Assembly (NCBI RefSeq): GCF_003990335.1
Contig: NZ_CP034683.1
Location: 3,083,501 to 3,147,500 of the forward strand
Source: Rheinheimera mangrovi
GTDB taxonomy: Bacteria > Pseudomonadota > Gammaproteobacteria > Enterobacterales > Alteromonadaceae
Direction of reading: 5' to 3'
DNA length: 64,000 nucleotides
Shown here: one piece after another, positions 26,706-35,757 of the stretch
Position numbering within the stretch: the stretch's first letter is position 1
Layout of the letters: every line of letters begins with the position of its first letter
The notes under the pieces: model-generated
Told to the model about the DNA's origin: nothing
The model's input: only the letters and a program-made list of their open reading frames with translations
The model's database searches: none
Translations under genes and position numbers: made by a program

Positions 26706-27921
26706 CTGAACCTACCTTCGGCTTTGTTATGGCTGCAGTGCGAGCGGCGATGACTGTCAAGCCAGCAGAAATTAGCAGCAGGGTAGCGCTAAGTAAAAAG
26801 CTACTTTGATAGCCGCTGTGGTCAAACAGTAAACCGCCGACTGTCGAACCTGACGCAATAGATAACTGCACCATAGCAACAAAGAGACCACCGCCCGCTT
26901 CGGCATCATCCGGAAAAATCTGAGCTATCCAGGCCCACCAGCCGACAGGAGCCGCAGTTGCAGTCAGTCCCCACAACCCAAGCAAAGCAAGGACAGCAGT
27001 ATTCCAATCGCCAAACGCTATCAGTGCCAGAGCAGTCAGTGCCATCAACACAGGAATGACAACCAGAGTCTGATAAAAGCGCCATTGCAGCACTTGCCCT
27101 ATCAATAAGGTGCCAATAAAACCTGCAATGCCGATCACCAGCAAATAAAACGAGATAGTGCTGCCTTGCACTGCGGTCACGGTTTCCAGAAATGGCCGCA
27201 GATAAGTGAAAAGAGCAAACTGTCCCATAAACATCAGACTGCTGGCACAAAGCCCAGGCAGCACTCCGGGACGTTGAAGTAAACGAATAACTTTAAAAGC
27301 GCGACCAGAACCAGCTGCATCAGAAACGGCAGGCATCGAAGGCAAGGTGTGCCACAACCAGCCAAGCGCCATCAATGCCACTGGCACCAAACAAAAAAAG
27401 GCAGTACGCCAACCTAGTGTGGCCCCGAGCCAGGCACCAAGTGGCGCAGCAACTACCGTAGCCAGAGCATTACCACCATTGACGATAGCAAGGGCGCGTG
27501 GCACCTGATGTGTCGGCACCAGTCGAATAGCGGTAGCGGCAGACATGGACCAAAACCCGCCGACAACAACCCCAATCAGTGCGCGGCCGAGCATATAGAC
27601 CTGATAGTCAGGCGCAAAGGCAACAATAGCGCCTGACAAGCCCATGGCTGCGGTCAGTCCCAGCAATAAGGTTTTACGGTTGAGCTTGCCAGAAAGTGGA
27701 GAAATAAACAGACTGGTCAGCACAGCAAACAAGCCGGAGATGGCGATCCCCTGGCCTGCCAACCCTTCAGTTACGCGTAAATCTTCAGCTATAGGAGTTA
27801 ACAAACTCACAGGCAGAAACTCTGAAGCGACCAGCGCAAAGGCACACACTGACATGGCAAGTACGCTGCTCCAGCTATTTGCCGTCTCAGAAATACCGGA
27901 ACTATGAGTAAGGCTGTTCAT
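26698..27921 (-). CDS. MFS transporter, drug/sugar efflux (DHA1) type
   Basis: 407 residues with twelve predicted membrane helices. The N-terminal MFS motif is LFISPLSGKLNRKTLLLG after TM2, and TM4-5 carry GRALIGVVVGGFWSMSAATAIRLVP, typical of the AraJ/SotB/YdhP-like DHA1 efflux group. It would pump small molecules out by proton antiport. First gene of a three-gene operon and divergent from a LysR gene, the usual arrangement for inducible efflux. The substrate is unknown. Confidence 0.88.
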   Translation of the reverse strand: MNSLTHSSGISETANSWSSVLAMSVCAFALVASEFLPVSLLTPIAEDLRVTEGLAGQGIAISGLFAVLTSLFISPLSGKLNRKTLLLGLTAAMGLSGAIVAFAPDYQVYMLGRALIGVVVGGFWSMSAATAIRLVPTHQVPRALAIVNGGNALATVVAAPLGAWLGATLGWRTAFFCLVPVALMALGWLWHTLPSMPAVSDAAGSGRAFKVIRLLQRPGVLPGLCASSLMFMGQFALFTYLRPFLETVTAVQGSTISFYLLVIGIAGFIGTLLIGQVLQWRFYQTLVVIPVLMALTALALIAFGDWNTAVLALLGLWGLTATAAPVGWWAWIAQIFPDDAEAGGGLFVAMVQLSIASGSTVGGLLFDHSGYQSSFLLSATLLLISAGLTVIAARTAAITKPKVGSDD

Positions 27922-27980
27922 TTCATCACGTCTTCAAGGACCAAAAACATGGCTTTATCTTGACAGAGCTTTCATAATTT

Positions 27981-27997
27981 GATTAGTAGACATAATC
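27981..27997. promoter_or_regulatory. LysR-type operator between the MFS operon and its regulator
   Basis: GATTA-GTAGACA-TAATC, an inverted repeat with ATTA-N7-TAAT symmetry and a T-N11-A core, in the 104-bp divergent intergenic region. A TTGACA hexamer at 27960-27965 may be a -35 element. Confidence 0.5.
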
Positions 27998-28025
27998 TTC
28001 ATGTAGTTGTGAGAAAAATTCAGCA

Positions 28026-28925
28026 ATGGCACAAAATAAGATGAACGATTTACAGGCCTTTCTGGCGGTAGCACAGCAGCAAAGTTTTACCAAAGCTGCA
28101 GCTATACTGCGGGTTACGCCTTCGGCTTTGAGTCACACCATCCGTGCGCTGGAAGAACGCTTAGGGGTGCGTTTACTTACCAGAACAACACGCAATGTTT
28201 CGCTAACCGAAGCTGGTGTACGTTTATCGCAATCTATCACGCCTTTGTTTGAGCAGATCAACGCCGAACTGGATGCTTTGGCTGAACTCAGAGATAAACC
28301 CAAAGGCACGATTCGATTGACCTGCACTGATGATCAAATCCAGCTGCATTTACGCCCTATGCTGGCAAATTTTCTACGGGACTACCCTGAGATCCAACTG
28401 GAGCTTTATGTTGATTATGGCTTTACCAACCTGGTAGAAGAGCGTTTTGACGCCGGGATCCGGCTTGGAGAATCCATTAGTAAAGATATGATTGCTGTGC
28501 GCATAGGCCCAGACTGGCGGCTGGTTGTCGTAGGTTCTCCCGATTACTTTGAGCGAACCCCAGCACCGATTACACCTGATAAGCTGACAGAACATAGCTG
28601 CATTAATATCCGCCATCGAGTGGCCGGGTCTATTTATGCATGGGAGTTTGAAAAGGACCAACGCTCTTTTACCGTCAAGGCGGAAGGCCCGCTGGTGTTT
28701 AACAGCATTATGCATGTGCTGAATGCGGCTGTGGATGGTATTGGACTAGCGTATGTACCAGAACCTCTGGTGGCACCTTATCTGGCAGATGGCCGATTAA
28801 AAATGATCCTAACCGACTGGAGCCCGTATTTTCAGGGGTACCATTTGTATTACCCAAATCGCCGTCAAGCTTCACCTGCTTTTATGGCTTTTGTAGATGC
28901 CATCAGATACAGAGAAAATAAATAG
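28026..28925 (+). CDS. LysR-family transcriptional regulator
   Basis: 299 residues. Winged HTH at about 6-65 (NDLQAFLAVAQQQSFTKAAAILRVTPSALSHTIRALEERLGVRLLTRTTRNVSLTEAG) and a LysR substrate-binding domain at about 92-295 of the PBP2 CrgA-like type (DAGIRLGESI is typical). No strong ribosome-binding site precedes either ATG 28026 or the in-frame ATG 28041. Divergent from the MFS operon, which it probably regulates. Stop codon is TAG. Confidence 0.88.
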   Translation: MAQNKMNDLQAFLAVAQQQSFTKAAAILRVTPSALSHTIRALEERLGVRLLTRTTRNVSLTEAGVRLSQSITPLFEQINAELDALAELRDKPKGTIRLTCTDDQIQLHLRPMLANFLRDYPEIQLELYVDYGFTNLVEERFDAGIRLGESISKDMIAVRIGPDWRLVVVGSPDYFERTPAPITPDKLTEHSCINIRHRVAGSIYAWEFEKDQRSFTVKAEGPLVFNSIMHVLNAAVDGIGLAYVPEPLVAPYLADGRLKMILTDWSPYFQGYHLYYPNRRQASPAFMAFVDAIRYRENK

Positions 28926-29114
28926 CCTGTCGCACAGTAAATACCATGATTGTTGAAATTTACTCATGACTGCATAAAGTTTTATGCCGCTAATCAACGG
29001 GCCGCCTCGGCGGTACAATGGCGTTACTATGGCAATACCACTGCAGTATCAATTTAACAATTCGGTCGTCAGTTCAGGCAGCAAAGAACTGCCGTACACA
29101 ACCAGAGTGACTAC

Positions 29115-30226
29115 ATGATAAAAAACTATTTATTGGATTTATCTGCCTGCTAGCCCTGATAGCAGGCTTAGTTTATGCCTATTTTCAACATGCTTTATTC
29201 GGCACTTTACCGCATGGAGCCAAGCTGGAAATGATCCAGGCCTCTCCGAACTATGCTCAAGGCGCGTTCAAAAACCAGGCTGAGACACCTTTTTTAACCA
29301 ACGGCGCGACGCAATTATCTATCCGCATTGAAAACTGGCTTGTCGAAAAGAAAATAACCCGGCCTGAACATCTGATCCCCGCAGAAAAGACTGACCTGTT
29401 TGCCCTCAATCCCAAGGATGATCTGGCGATTTGGTTAGGCCACTCCTCCTGGTATCTGCAACTGGGTGGCAAACGCATGCTGATTGACCCAGTGTTTAGC
29501 AACTATGCAGCACCAGTGCCTAGCATGATTAAAGCCTTTGACGGCACCAGTTTGTATTCCGCTGAAGATATACCGACACTGGACTTGTTACTCATTACCC
29601 ATGACCATTATGATCACCTGGACTACGACACCATTTTGGCAATAAAGCCCTTGGTTAAATAGGTGGTTACAGGTTTAGGCGTCGGATCGCATTTTGAGTT
29701 ATGGGGTTACAACCCAGCCATTATCAATGAATTGGACTGGTATGCTGAACTACAGATCAGTGAAAACCTGAAACTACATGCCACTCCTGCCCGTCATTAT
29801 TCAGGCCGTACTTTTACCCGCAACCAATCTTTATGGCTAGGGTTTGTCGTAGAAAGCCAGCAACGCCGGCTGTTTTTTAGCGGTGATTCAGGCTATGGCT
29901 CCCACTTTGCGGAGATCCGCAGTAAATACGGTGCCTTTGATTGGGTGACGCTGGATAGTGGTCAGTATGATCCACGCTGGGCACATTTGCATATGACTCC
30001 GGAACAAGCTGCCCAGGCGGCCGATGACCTCGACGCTCAGGCCATGACTCCAGCCCATGTCGGGCGTTTCACTCTGGCGCCTCATGACTGGTTCGAGCCA
30101 TTCGAGCGCTTGTCAAAGGCCAGCCAAAACTATGACTATCAGCTCAGGACTCCGGTTATAGGACAACCTATTTATTTTGATAGCACAGAGCAGTCAATTA
30201 AGCCGTGGTGGAAAGCTGCTCTCTGA
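29115..30226 (+). pseudogene. MBL-fold metallohydrolase (UlaG/NAPE-PLD-like), broken by a frameshift and an in-frame TAG
   Basis: ATG 29115 is followed after five bases by six A (29120-29125). Reading on with one extra A gives a membrane anchor (KKLFIGFICLLALIAGLVYAYF) fused in frame to the rest of the protein; as written, the frame stops after 12 codons. Downstream, the metallo-beta-lactamase sequence is intact, with ITHDHYDHLD as the metal-binding motif and GDSGYGSHF and TLDSGQYDPRW in the second half, except for TAG at 29660-29662 in the same frame (after KPLVK, before VVTGLGVG). A working gene would encode about 370 residues. Two lesions suggest a pseudogene; sequencing error at the A-run is possible. 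Confidence 0.8.
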
Positions 30227-30269
30227 CAGAAAGCAGCATGGTTTAGAGGGAACTACCTCACGACCATGG

Positions 30270-31484
30270 TTAAAGCCCGCAGCTTTGCTGAAACAAAGCC
30301 CTGCTTTTTAAGGCTAAATCAGGGTAATCGGAAAATACTCCGTCTATGCCCTGTTTAAACAAAGCCTGCATTTCTTCATCAAAGCTGAATGTGGTTTTGG
30401 CGTCTTTTGCCATTAAATAATTGGCTTCAGCCCTAAAGGTATAAGGGTGCACTTTTAAGCCCTGTTGCTGGGCAGCTTTGATAAAAGGCTTTAACGTCAA
30501 ACTGTACTTCTGATAAATACTGCTGCGCCATGGCCCAATACCGGCGGCGTAGCTGTGCATAAAACCAAGCCCTTTAGCATTGAGTAAGGCGGAATAATCC
30601 AGCGGCTGAGCGGCGGCCGCTAAAAAACCAGTGTCTTGCGGGTATACAGCCTTTAAATCAGTACCTTGCTGCTGATGATAGAACACATCATAAGGCACAG
30701 AAAAACTGTCTTTCGGTGGCAAATAGGCTTTTTCGGTATCGCCAATCAGCTGGATCAGCGGAAAATGAACCTTGAGTTCCGGCATCCACTGCTGTTTTAA
30801 CTCCAACAGGTTTTGCACTTCAAAAGACTGAATAAAAACCCGTTTGGGCTCTGTAAACCGCAGTTGCTTTAACTGTTGCACCAGCTTTTTGCTGATGTTC
30901 ATAGCAATAGCCTTACCCTCTAGAGTTTTTCCTTCATACTGAAAATACGTCGGGTGTTTGGTTTCAATATAAAGCCCGACTTTACGGCCTGTATCGGCTT
31001 CAAACTGTTTTACCAGACCAACAATTTCAGCCAACGTAGCAATGGCATACTGATCGTTATGCTCAGCGCCCTGAGGCCGCAGTGCAGTCAAAGGCTCACG
31101 CGCTTTCAGTTGCTTAATTTCAGCCAGAGTAAAATCTTCACTAAACCAGCCGGTAATAGGAATACCATCAATACGCTTGGTGGTTTTACGATCAGCAAAC
31201 TGCGGTAGTACCGCCACGTTAGTCGTATTGGTTAAGTCATTTTCATGGCGGCTGATAAGCTGCCCATCTTTGGTCGGGACTAAATCCGGCTCAATAAAAT
31301 CTGCGCCCATCCGCATCGCAAGCATATAAGCTTCCAACGTATGTTCAGGTAAGTGACCACTGGCCCCCCGATGTGCAATCACCAGAGGTGGAGTTGCACA
31401 GCTGTCTGCTGCAGCAACACCTGAGCATAAAGTGACAGACAGCAGGCTCAGAGGCAGCAGGAATAAACCTTTTTGTATCAGCAT
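30270..31484 (-). CDS. glpQ: Periplasmic glycerophosphodiester phosphodiesterase
   Basis: 404 residues with a signal peptide (about 1-26, GVAAADSC). GDPD TIM barrel: VIAHRGASGHLPEHTLEAY contains the catalytic His and the substrate Arg; DFIEPDLVPTKDGQLISRHEN supplies metal ligands and the second His; KVGLYIETKHPTYF continues the barrel, and DGVFSDYPDLAL closes it. It hydrolyses glycerophosphodiesters to glycerol 3-phosphate and an alcohol. The length and the split barrel insert match E. coli GlpQ. AAGGTG precedes the ATG. It is monocistronic, with no GlpT or UgpB gene beside it. Confidence 0.88.
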   Translation of the reverse strand: MLIQKGLFLLPLSLLSVTLCSGVAAADSCATPPLVIAHRGASGHLPEHTLEAYMLAMRMGADFIEPDLVPTKDGQLISRHENDLTNTTNVAVLPQFADRKTTKRIDGIPITGWFSEDFTLAEIKQLKAREPLTALRPQGAEHNDQYAIATLAEIVGLVKQFEADTGRKVGLYIETKHPTYFQYEGKTLEGKAIAMNISKKLVQQLKQLRFTEPKRVFIQSFEVQNLLELKQQWMPELKVHFPLIQLIGDTEKAYLPPKDSFSVPYDVFYHQQQGTDLKAVYPQDTGFLAAAAQPLDYSALLNAKGLGFMHSYAAGIGPWRSSIYQKYSLTLKPFIKAAQQQGLKVHPYTFRAEANYLMAKDAKTTFSFDEEMQALFKQGIDGVFSDYPDLALKSRALFQQSCGL

Positions 31485-31601
31485 AGTTAGTACACCTTTC
31501 GCAAAACTTCATACTAAAACCACAGAGTGACAATAGCATGACATAAGCGCCCTGGTTTACCCCGCCCATCTCTTGTTTAACGCTGTAACATAATGCTTAA
31601 A

Positions 31602-32477
31602 TCAGCGTCTTTCCTGTGCCCACAGATAAAGGCCACTGGCCACAATAACTCCGGCACCAATCAGCAAAGATAAGTCCGGATACAACTGCCACAACAAGAT
31701 ATCAAAACCTAAACCCCAGACCAGAGCTGTGTACTCAAAAGGCGCAATCACAGAAGCCGGAGCTAAACGAAAGGCCTCGGTAATAAACACCTGCCCTACA
31801 GCACCACTTAATCCCATCAACGCAAATAACCACAGATGATCGGACGACAAAGCCACCCAATCCGGATAAGCCAAAGCACCAGCGCCAAGTCCTATCATGG
31901 TCATCAACCAGAACACCATGTTGCCGCTATTGTCTGTGCGGGACAACACCCGAACAGTAATAGCCGAAATGGCATAACAAAGTGCCGACACCAAAGCCGC
32001 CAGCGCACCTAAACTGAGCAATTGAGCTCCTTCAGGTTTCAGCATAAAGATCACTGCCAACATGCCAATAGTAATAGCTACCCATTGGCGTACCTGCACA
32101 TGTTCACCTAAAAACCAGACCGACATTGCGGTAATAAGAAGTGGCGCAGCAAAAAAGATAGCGTAGGCATCAGAAAGTGACAGGCTTTGAATGGCATAGA
32201 CAAAAGCCGATAACATCACTATGCCAAGCACGGCTCGCAACAAATGCAAAGACCAACGTGAATTAAGTAGATGCTGCACTCTGTTGGTGGTAATGAGCCA
32301 GGCAACAATCAAAGGCCAGGCGAATAAAGCCCGTAAACTGGTAATTTGCATGGGACCATAATGCTGCGTCAGTTGTTTCATGCAGGCATCCATTGCACAA
32401 AACATCCCCACAGCCAGCAACATACACAACATTCCCTTCGTGGGATGATCAAGGGAGGGAGCAGCCAGACTTTTCAT
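31602..32477 (-). CDS. EamA/DMT-family transporter
   Basis: 291 residues with ten predicted membrane helices forming two EamA repeats (about 14-145 and 155-288). LRALFAWPLIVAWLI and YTALVWGLGFDILLW are typical of the RhaT/S-adenosylmethionine-carrier-like branch of the drug/metabolite transporter superfamily. It would export or import a small metabolite across the inner membrane; the substrate cannot be predicted. Divergent from the glycosyltransferase gene. Confidence 0.82.
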   Translation of the reverse strand: MKSLAAPSLDHPTKGMLCMLLAVGMFCAMDACMKQLTQHYGPMQITSLRALFAWPLIVAWLITTNRVQHLLNSRWSLHLLRAVLGIVMLSAFVYAIQSLSLSDAYAIFFAAPLLITAMSVWFLGEHVQVRQWVAITIGMLAVIFMLKPEGAQLLSLGALAALVSALCYAISAITVRVLSRTDNSGNMVFWLMTMIGLGAGALAYPDWVALSSDHLWLFALMGLSGAVGQVFITEAFRLAPASVIAPFEYTALVWGLGFDILLWQLYPDLSLLIGAGVIVASGLYLWAQERR

Positions 32478-32629
32478 AAAACCCTGAATAATGCAGAAAA
32501 TAGCGGGCTAGTGTTCAAAAATCCTCAAACGAAAGCAAGTGCAAAAGCAGCAAAGATCGAACATGAACTGGAAACACAGATATTCCGGCAGTCACAACAA
32601 CTGCACAACACCAGCCGCTGCATCAAAAA

Positions 32630-32660
32630 AGCGCTTTATGTAAGAGGTTTTAGCGCTTTA
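32630..32660. promoter_or_regulatory. Paired direct repeats in a divergent promoter region
   Basis: AGCGCTTTA occurs at 32630-32638 and 32652-32660, 22 bp apart (two helical turns), in the 270-bp region between the EamA and glycosyltransferase genes. Same-face spacing suggests a regulator site. Nothing else clear is seen in that interval. Confidence 0.3.
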
Positions 32661-32747
32661 GTTACTAACTGTTACCCTTTCGTGTAAGGCCGCTGCTGAC
32701 TGATAAAATTGCATTTTACTTGTCCCCACTCAGCGGATAGCCGGACT

Positions 32748-33710
32748 ATGCAATCAAACACTGTATTATCTGTTATTGTCCCTTTCTACAATGCAGCGCG
32801 TTATTTCCCGCAATTACTGCACTCTATTGATATGCAACTGACCGAAAAGGTACAAGTGGTTTTGGTCTGTGACGGCGCTACAGACGGCAGCCTTGAACTG
32901 GCACAACAGCATATTTCTAATTCAATGCAACCAGAATGCTACCTGCTGCTGTGTCAGACCAATAGCGGTGTCAGCATCGCAAGAAATAACGGCATAGCAC
33001 ACGCGACAGGCCAGTACATTGGCTTTATCGATGCAGACGACATACTACTGCCTGGTTATATCAGCAGTTTGCTGCAGGTGATCCTTCAGCATCAGCCTGA
33101 TTTGATTGAATTGGGCTACAAACGTTTTACAGAGGCTTCCGCACTTGATGAAGCAAAACCACGTTATTTACATCGCAAAACAGGCTGGTTGGCAAAAGAC
33201 AAAGCCATGACCGAAGTATTTCTGGCGAATCGCTGGTTTCCATGGCTAAGGGTATATCGCAGATGCATAGCGGCGGATTTTCAGTTTCCTCCGGGCATTG
33301 CCTTTTGCGAAGACATGATGTCCATTCCCACTTTATATCAGGCAGCACAACGACTTTACCATTTGCGCTTGCCACTCTATGCCTACCGCGAGCACGCCGC
33401 CAGTGCATCTTTTCATGTCAATGCAGAGCATCAGCAACAGTTGCAGCGCTTTTTCACAGGCTTACAGCAAAAGCAGTCTTTTCCGTCAATGCCAGAGGTG
33501 TTGAGGCATATCTTATTGTTTAACTTAGCTTATTTACTTTATAAATTGCAGCTGGACAATAAAACCCTGCACAGCTTCCCAAGCCAACTGGCGCAGCAAC
33601 TGAAAGCGCTGATGCGCCAATTTTGGTGGTCGCCACGTTTTTCAGCACGAAAGAAATTAAATCTGGCTTTTGCTGCATTTTTTTTCCGCTGGGAGAGGAA
33701 TAAAAGCTAA
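32748..33710 (+). CDS. Family 2 glycosyltransferase
   Basis: Translates to 320 residues from ATG 32748; a 13-codon upstream extension is not supported. The GT-A fold begins at once: LSVIVPFYNAARYFPQLLHSI, then VVLVCDGATDGSLELA, SGVSIARNNGIAHATGQYIGFIDADDILLPGY. IDADD is the metal-binding DXD motif. A family 2 enzyme of this type transfers a sugar to surface polysaccharide or lipid. No other polysaccharide gene is adjacent, so the acceptor is unknown. Confidence 0.87.
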   Translation: MQSNTVLSVIVPFYNAARYFPQLLHSIDMQLTEKVQVVLVCDGATDGSLELAQQHISNSMQPECYLLLCQTNSGVSIARNNGIAHATGQYIGFIDADDILLPGYISSLLQVILQHQPDLIELGYKRFTEASALDEAKPRYLHRKTGWLAKDKAMTEVFLANRWFPWLRVYRRCIAADFQFPPGIAFCEDMMSIPTLYQAAQRLYHLRLPLYAYREHAASASFHVNAEHQQQLQRFFTGLQQKQSFPSMPEVLRHILLFNLAYLLYKLQLDNKTLHSFPSQLAQQLKALMRQFWWSPRFSARKKLNLAFAAFFFRWERNKS

Positions 33711-33799
33711 AGGACAAGTGACAACAGAGTGAAGCTTTTATTGTTTTACATCAATATATAAAGCGCTGAATAGGCGCACACTCTGTTTTGTTCTTGTTG

Positions 33800-33899
33800 C
33801 ACTACTGAACGGGTTGTAGAAGATACAGGTCTTTGATTCAACCGATCCCAATCTTGTGTATTTGCGCCTGACTACAGCTTTGTCGTCAGGCGTTTTTTT
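33800..33899 (+). ncRNA. Candidate small RNA ending in an intrinsic terminator
   Basis: The 261-bp interval after the glycosyltransferase gene contains a GGTTG...CAACC hairpin (about 33812-33846) and, at 33865-33892, a strong terminator stem CGCCTGAC / GTCAGGCG followed by seven T. The terminator is about 155 bp past the glycosyltransferase stop, farther than usual for that gene's own terminator, so a separate short transcript is possible. I cannot place a convincing promoter, and the transcript start given is approximate. Confidence 0.3.
33865..33899 (+). terminator. Intrinsic terminator
   Basis: 8-bp stem CGCCTGAC / GTCAGGCG, 12-nt loop, then TTTTTTT. It terminates either the glycosyltransferase transcript or the candidate small RNA. 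Confidence 0.75.
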
Positions 33900-33933
33900 A
33901 TATTTTACGTCCTTGTAAAAAGCCTGCAGGGCC

Positions 33934-33950
33934 AGCTGCAGCTTCAAGTA
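33934..33950 (-). repeat. Fragment of the intergenic hairpin repeat
   Basis: AGCTGCAGCTTCAAGTA equals the gene-proximal end of the full copies at 1608-1719 and 52631-52745. It lies 21 bp past the glutathione peroxidase stop codon in the same orientation relative to the upstream gene. The central hairpin is missing. Confidence 0.6.
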
Positions 33951-33971
33951 AGAAAGGGATTAGGATTCCCC

Positions 33972-34463
33972 TTATTTTGTCGCTAAAGCCTGTTGAATCT
34001 CAGCTTCCAGATCTTCGGGTTTAGTCAGCGGCGCTGCGCGTAAAATCGCCTTGCCATCACGGCCAATCAGAAACTTAGTGAAGTTCCATTTAATGGATTC
34101 TGAGCCAAATAAACCTGGTTTTTGTTGCTTGAGGTTTTTAAATAAAGGCGAAGCGTCCGGGCCGTTGACGTCAATTTTGGCGAACATAGGGAAAGACACC
34201 CCATAATTCAGTTCACAAAACTCGCTGATTTCGCTTTCATTACCCTGCTCCTGCTTACCAAACTGGTTGCAAGGGAAACCTAAAATCTCCAGGCCCCGGG
34301 CTTTGTACTTCTGGTACAGCTCTTCTAAGCCTTTGTACTGAGGTGTAAAACCACATTTGCTAGCGGTGTTGACAATCAGCAGCACTTTGCCCTGATAGTC
34401 TTTTAATTCCACCTGCTGGCCTTTGATATTGGTGACTGCTAAATCAAAAATTGGGTTTGACAT
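33972..34463 (-). CDS. Glutathione peroxidase-family thiol peroxidase
   Basis: Translates to 163 residues from ATG 34463 (GGAG 7 bases upstream); a 28-codon extension is rejected. It has a thioredoxin fold of the glutathione peroxidase family: peroxidatic Cys in NTASKCGFTPQY, then FPCNQFGKQEQG with the Gln of the catalytic tetrad, and KWNFTKFLI with the Trp and Asn. It has Cys in place of selenocysteine, as in E. coli BtuE. It reduces hydrogen or organic peroxides in the cytoplasm. The adjacent iron-uptake operon may share its need for oxidative protection, but a 141-bp gap suggests a separate promoter. Confidence 0.9.
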   Translation of the reverse strand: MSNPIFDLAVTNIKGQQVELKDYQGKVLLIVNTASKCGFTPQYKGLEELYQKYKARGLEILGFPCNQFGKQEQGNESEISEFCELNYGVSFPMFAKIDVNGPDASPLFKNLKQQKPGLFGSESIKWNFTKFLIGRDGKAILRAAPLTKPEDLEAEIQQALATK

Positions 34464-34604
34464 ACGATGCTCCTCTGTTGCGCTCTGCGGTTCGGGATCC
34501 GGTAAGGACTGAAAGTGCAAACATAATGCCCAACAATTAAATTGCATGCAATTTAATTTTATCGATAAAGCTTATGCAAAAAAACGAACAGCGAAACCAC
34601 TGTG

Positions 34605-35018
34605 TCAGTGTGCTGGTTCGCTGATAAAACCTAACTTCAGCAAACCCGATTGCTGCACAGCCGCCATAGTTTTTAATACATGCTCATAAGGCGCAGCTTT
34701 GTCACCCCGAATATGCACTTCAGGCTGTGGCTGTTTTTGTGCCTGTTCAGCAAGTTTGAGCTCAAGTGCAGCCGCATCAACAGCTGTCTCATCCCAAAAT
34801 ACAGCACCATCTGCCTTGACTGTTAAGGTGATGGTTTGGGGCTTAATTTCCTGCTTTTCATTGCTGACCCGGGGTAAATCCACCTTCACACTGTGGGTGA
34901 GCACCGGCACTGTGATAATAAAAATAATCAGCAGCACCAGCATCACATCCACCAGAGGTGTCATATTAATTTCGCTCATCACTTCATTGTCTGAGTCCAA
35001 ACCGCCACCAAAAGCCAT
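34605..35018 (-). CDS. exbD: ExbD, TonB-system proton channel subunit
   Basis: 137 residues: a short cytoplasmic N-terminus, one membrane helix (about 20-42, MTPLVDVMLVLLIIFIITV) with the conserved protonatable Asp in LVDVM, and a periplasmic domain (about 45-137). With ExbB it uses proton flow to energise TonB. Last gene of the iron-uptake operon. Its ATG immediately follows the ExbB stop codon, so translation is probably coupled. Confidence 0.93.
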   Translation of the reverse strand: MAFGGGLDSDNEVMSEINMTPLVDVMLVLLIIFIITVPVLTHSVKVDLPRVSNEKQEIKPQTITLTVKADGAVFWDETAVDAAALELKLAEQAQKQPQPEVHIRGDKAAPYEHVLKTMAAVQQSGLLKLGFISEPAH

Positions 35019-35747
35019 TTATTTTGCCTCCTTTAATGGCACTACAACTTTACTGCTTTTAGGCGCAGCTCCTGTCAGAAAATAAGCATGCAACTGATGA
35101 GCAAAACGGTGCATCTTGTTCAAAACATCTTTATTACCCCGTTGCAAAGCGTTGTAGCCAAGCACGGCCGGAATAGCCACAGCCAAGCCAAAGGCCGTCA
35201 TGATCAATGCTTCACCTACAGGTCCTGCAACTTTGTCGATGCTGGCCTGGCCGGACACACCTATACCGACCAATGCATGATAAATGCCCCAGACAGTACC
35301 AAATAACCCGACAAAAGGTGCTGTGGAGCCCACAGATGCCAGAATAGCCAGGCCCTTTTGCATCTGCTCCGCACTTTCATCTATGGCACCACGCAAGCAG
35401 GAGGTTAGCCATTCGGTTAACGGCAGATTACCGTGTAAGTCCTGTTGATGGCTTTGATGATGATCCAAAGCGGCCTGGCCCTCGTCAGCCATATAACGAA
35501 AGGGGTTCAAAGGCCCGGTGGCCGAATCGGCCGAACTTAAAATACGTACACCTTCAACAAAACTCTGCGCATGCCAGAAATCATTACTGGCTCTGCTGAT
35601 ACGTTTTAAGCGCCATAAACTAATGGCACGAATAACAATCACTGACCAACTGGCCACAGACATTAGCAGCAGCATCACAGCTACTGCTTTGATGACGAAA
35701 TCACCCTGTGCCCAAAGTGCAGCAATGCCATAAGGATTTTCTTGCAT
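35019..35747 (-). CDS. exbB: ExbB, TonB-system proton channel subunit
   Basis: 242 residues with three membrane helices and the MotA/TolQ/ExbB signature LAILASVGSTAPFVGLFGTVWGIYHALVGIG (about 135-165), then EALIMTAFGLAVAIPAVLGYN. It forms the pentameric inner-membrane channel with ExbD. It starts 10 bp after the tonB stop codon with GCGAG upstream of the ATG. Confidence 0.93.
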   Translation of the reverse strand: MQENPYGIAALWAQGDFVIKAVAVMLLLMSVASWSVIVIRAISLWRLKRISRASNDFWHAQSFVEGVRILSSADSATGPLNPFRYMADEGQAALDHHQSHQQDLHGNLPLTEWLTSCLRGAIDESAEQMQKGLAILASVGSTAPFVGLFGTVWGIYHALVGIGVSGQASIDKVAGPVGEALIMTAFGLAVAIPAVLGYNALQRGNKDVLNKMHRFAHQLHAYFLTGAAPKSSKVVVPLKEAK

Positions 35748-35757
35748 GATTTACTCG

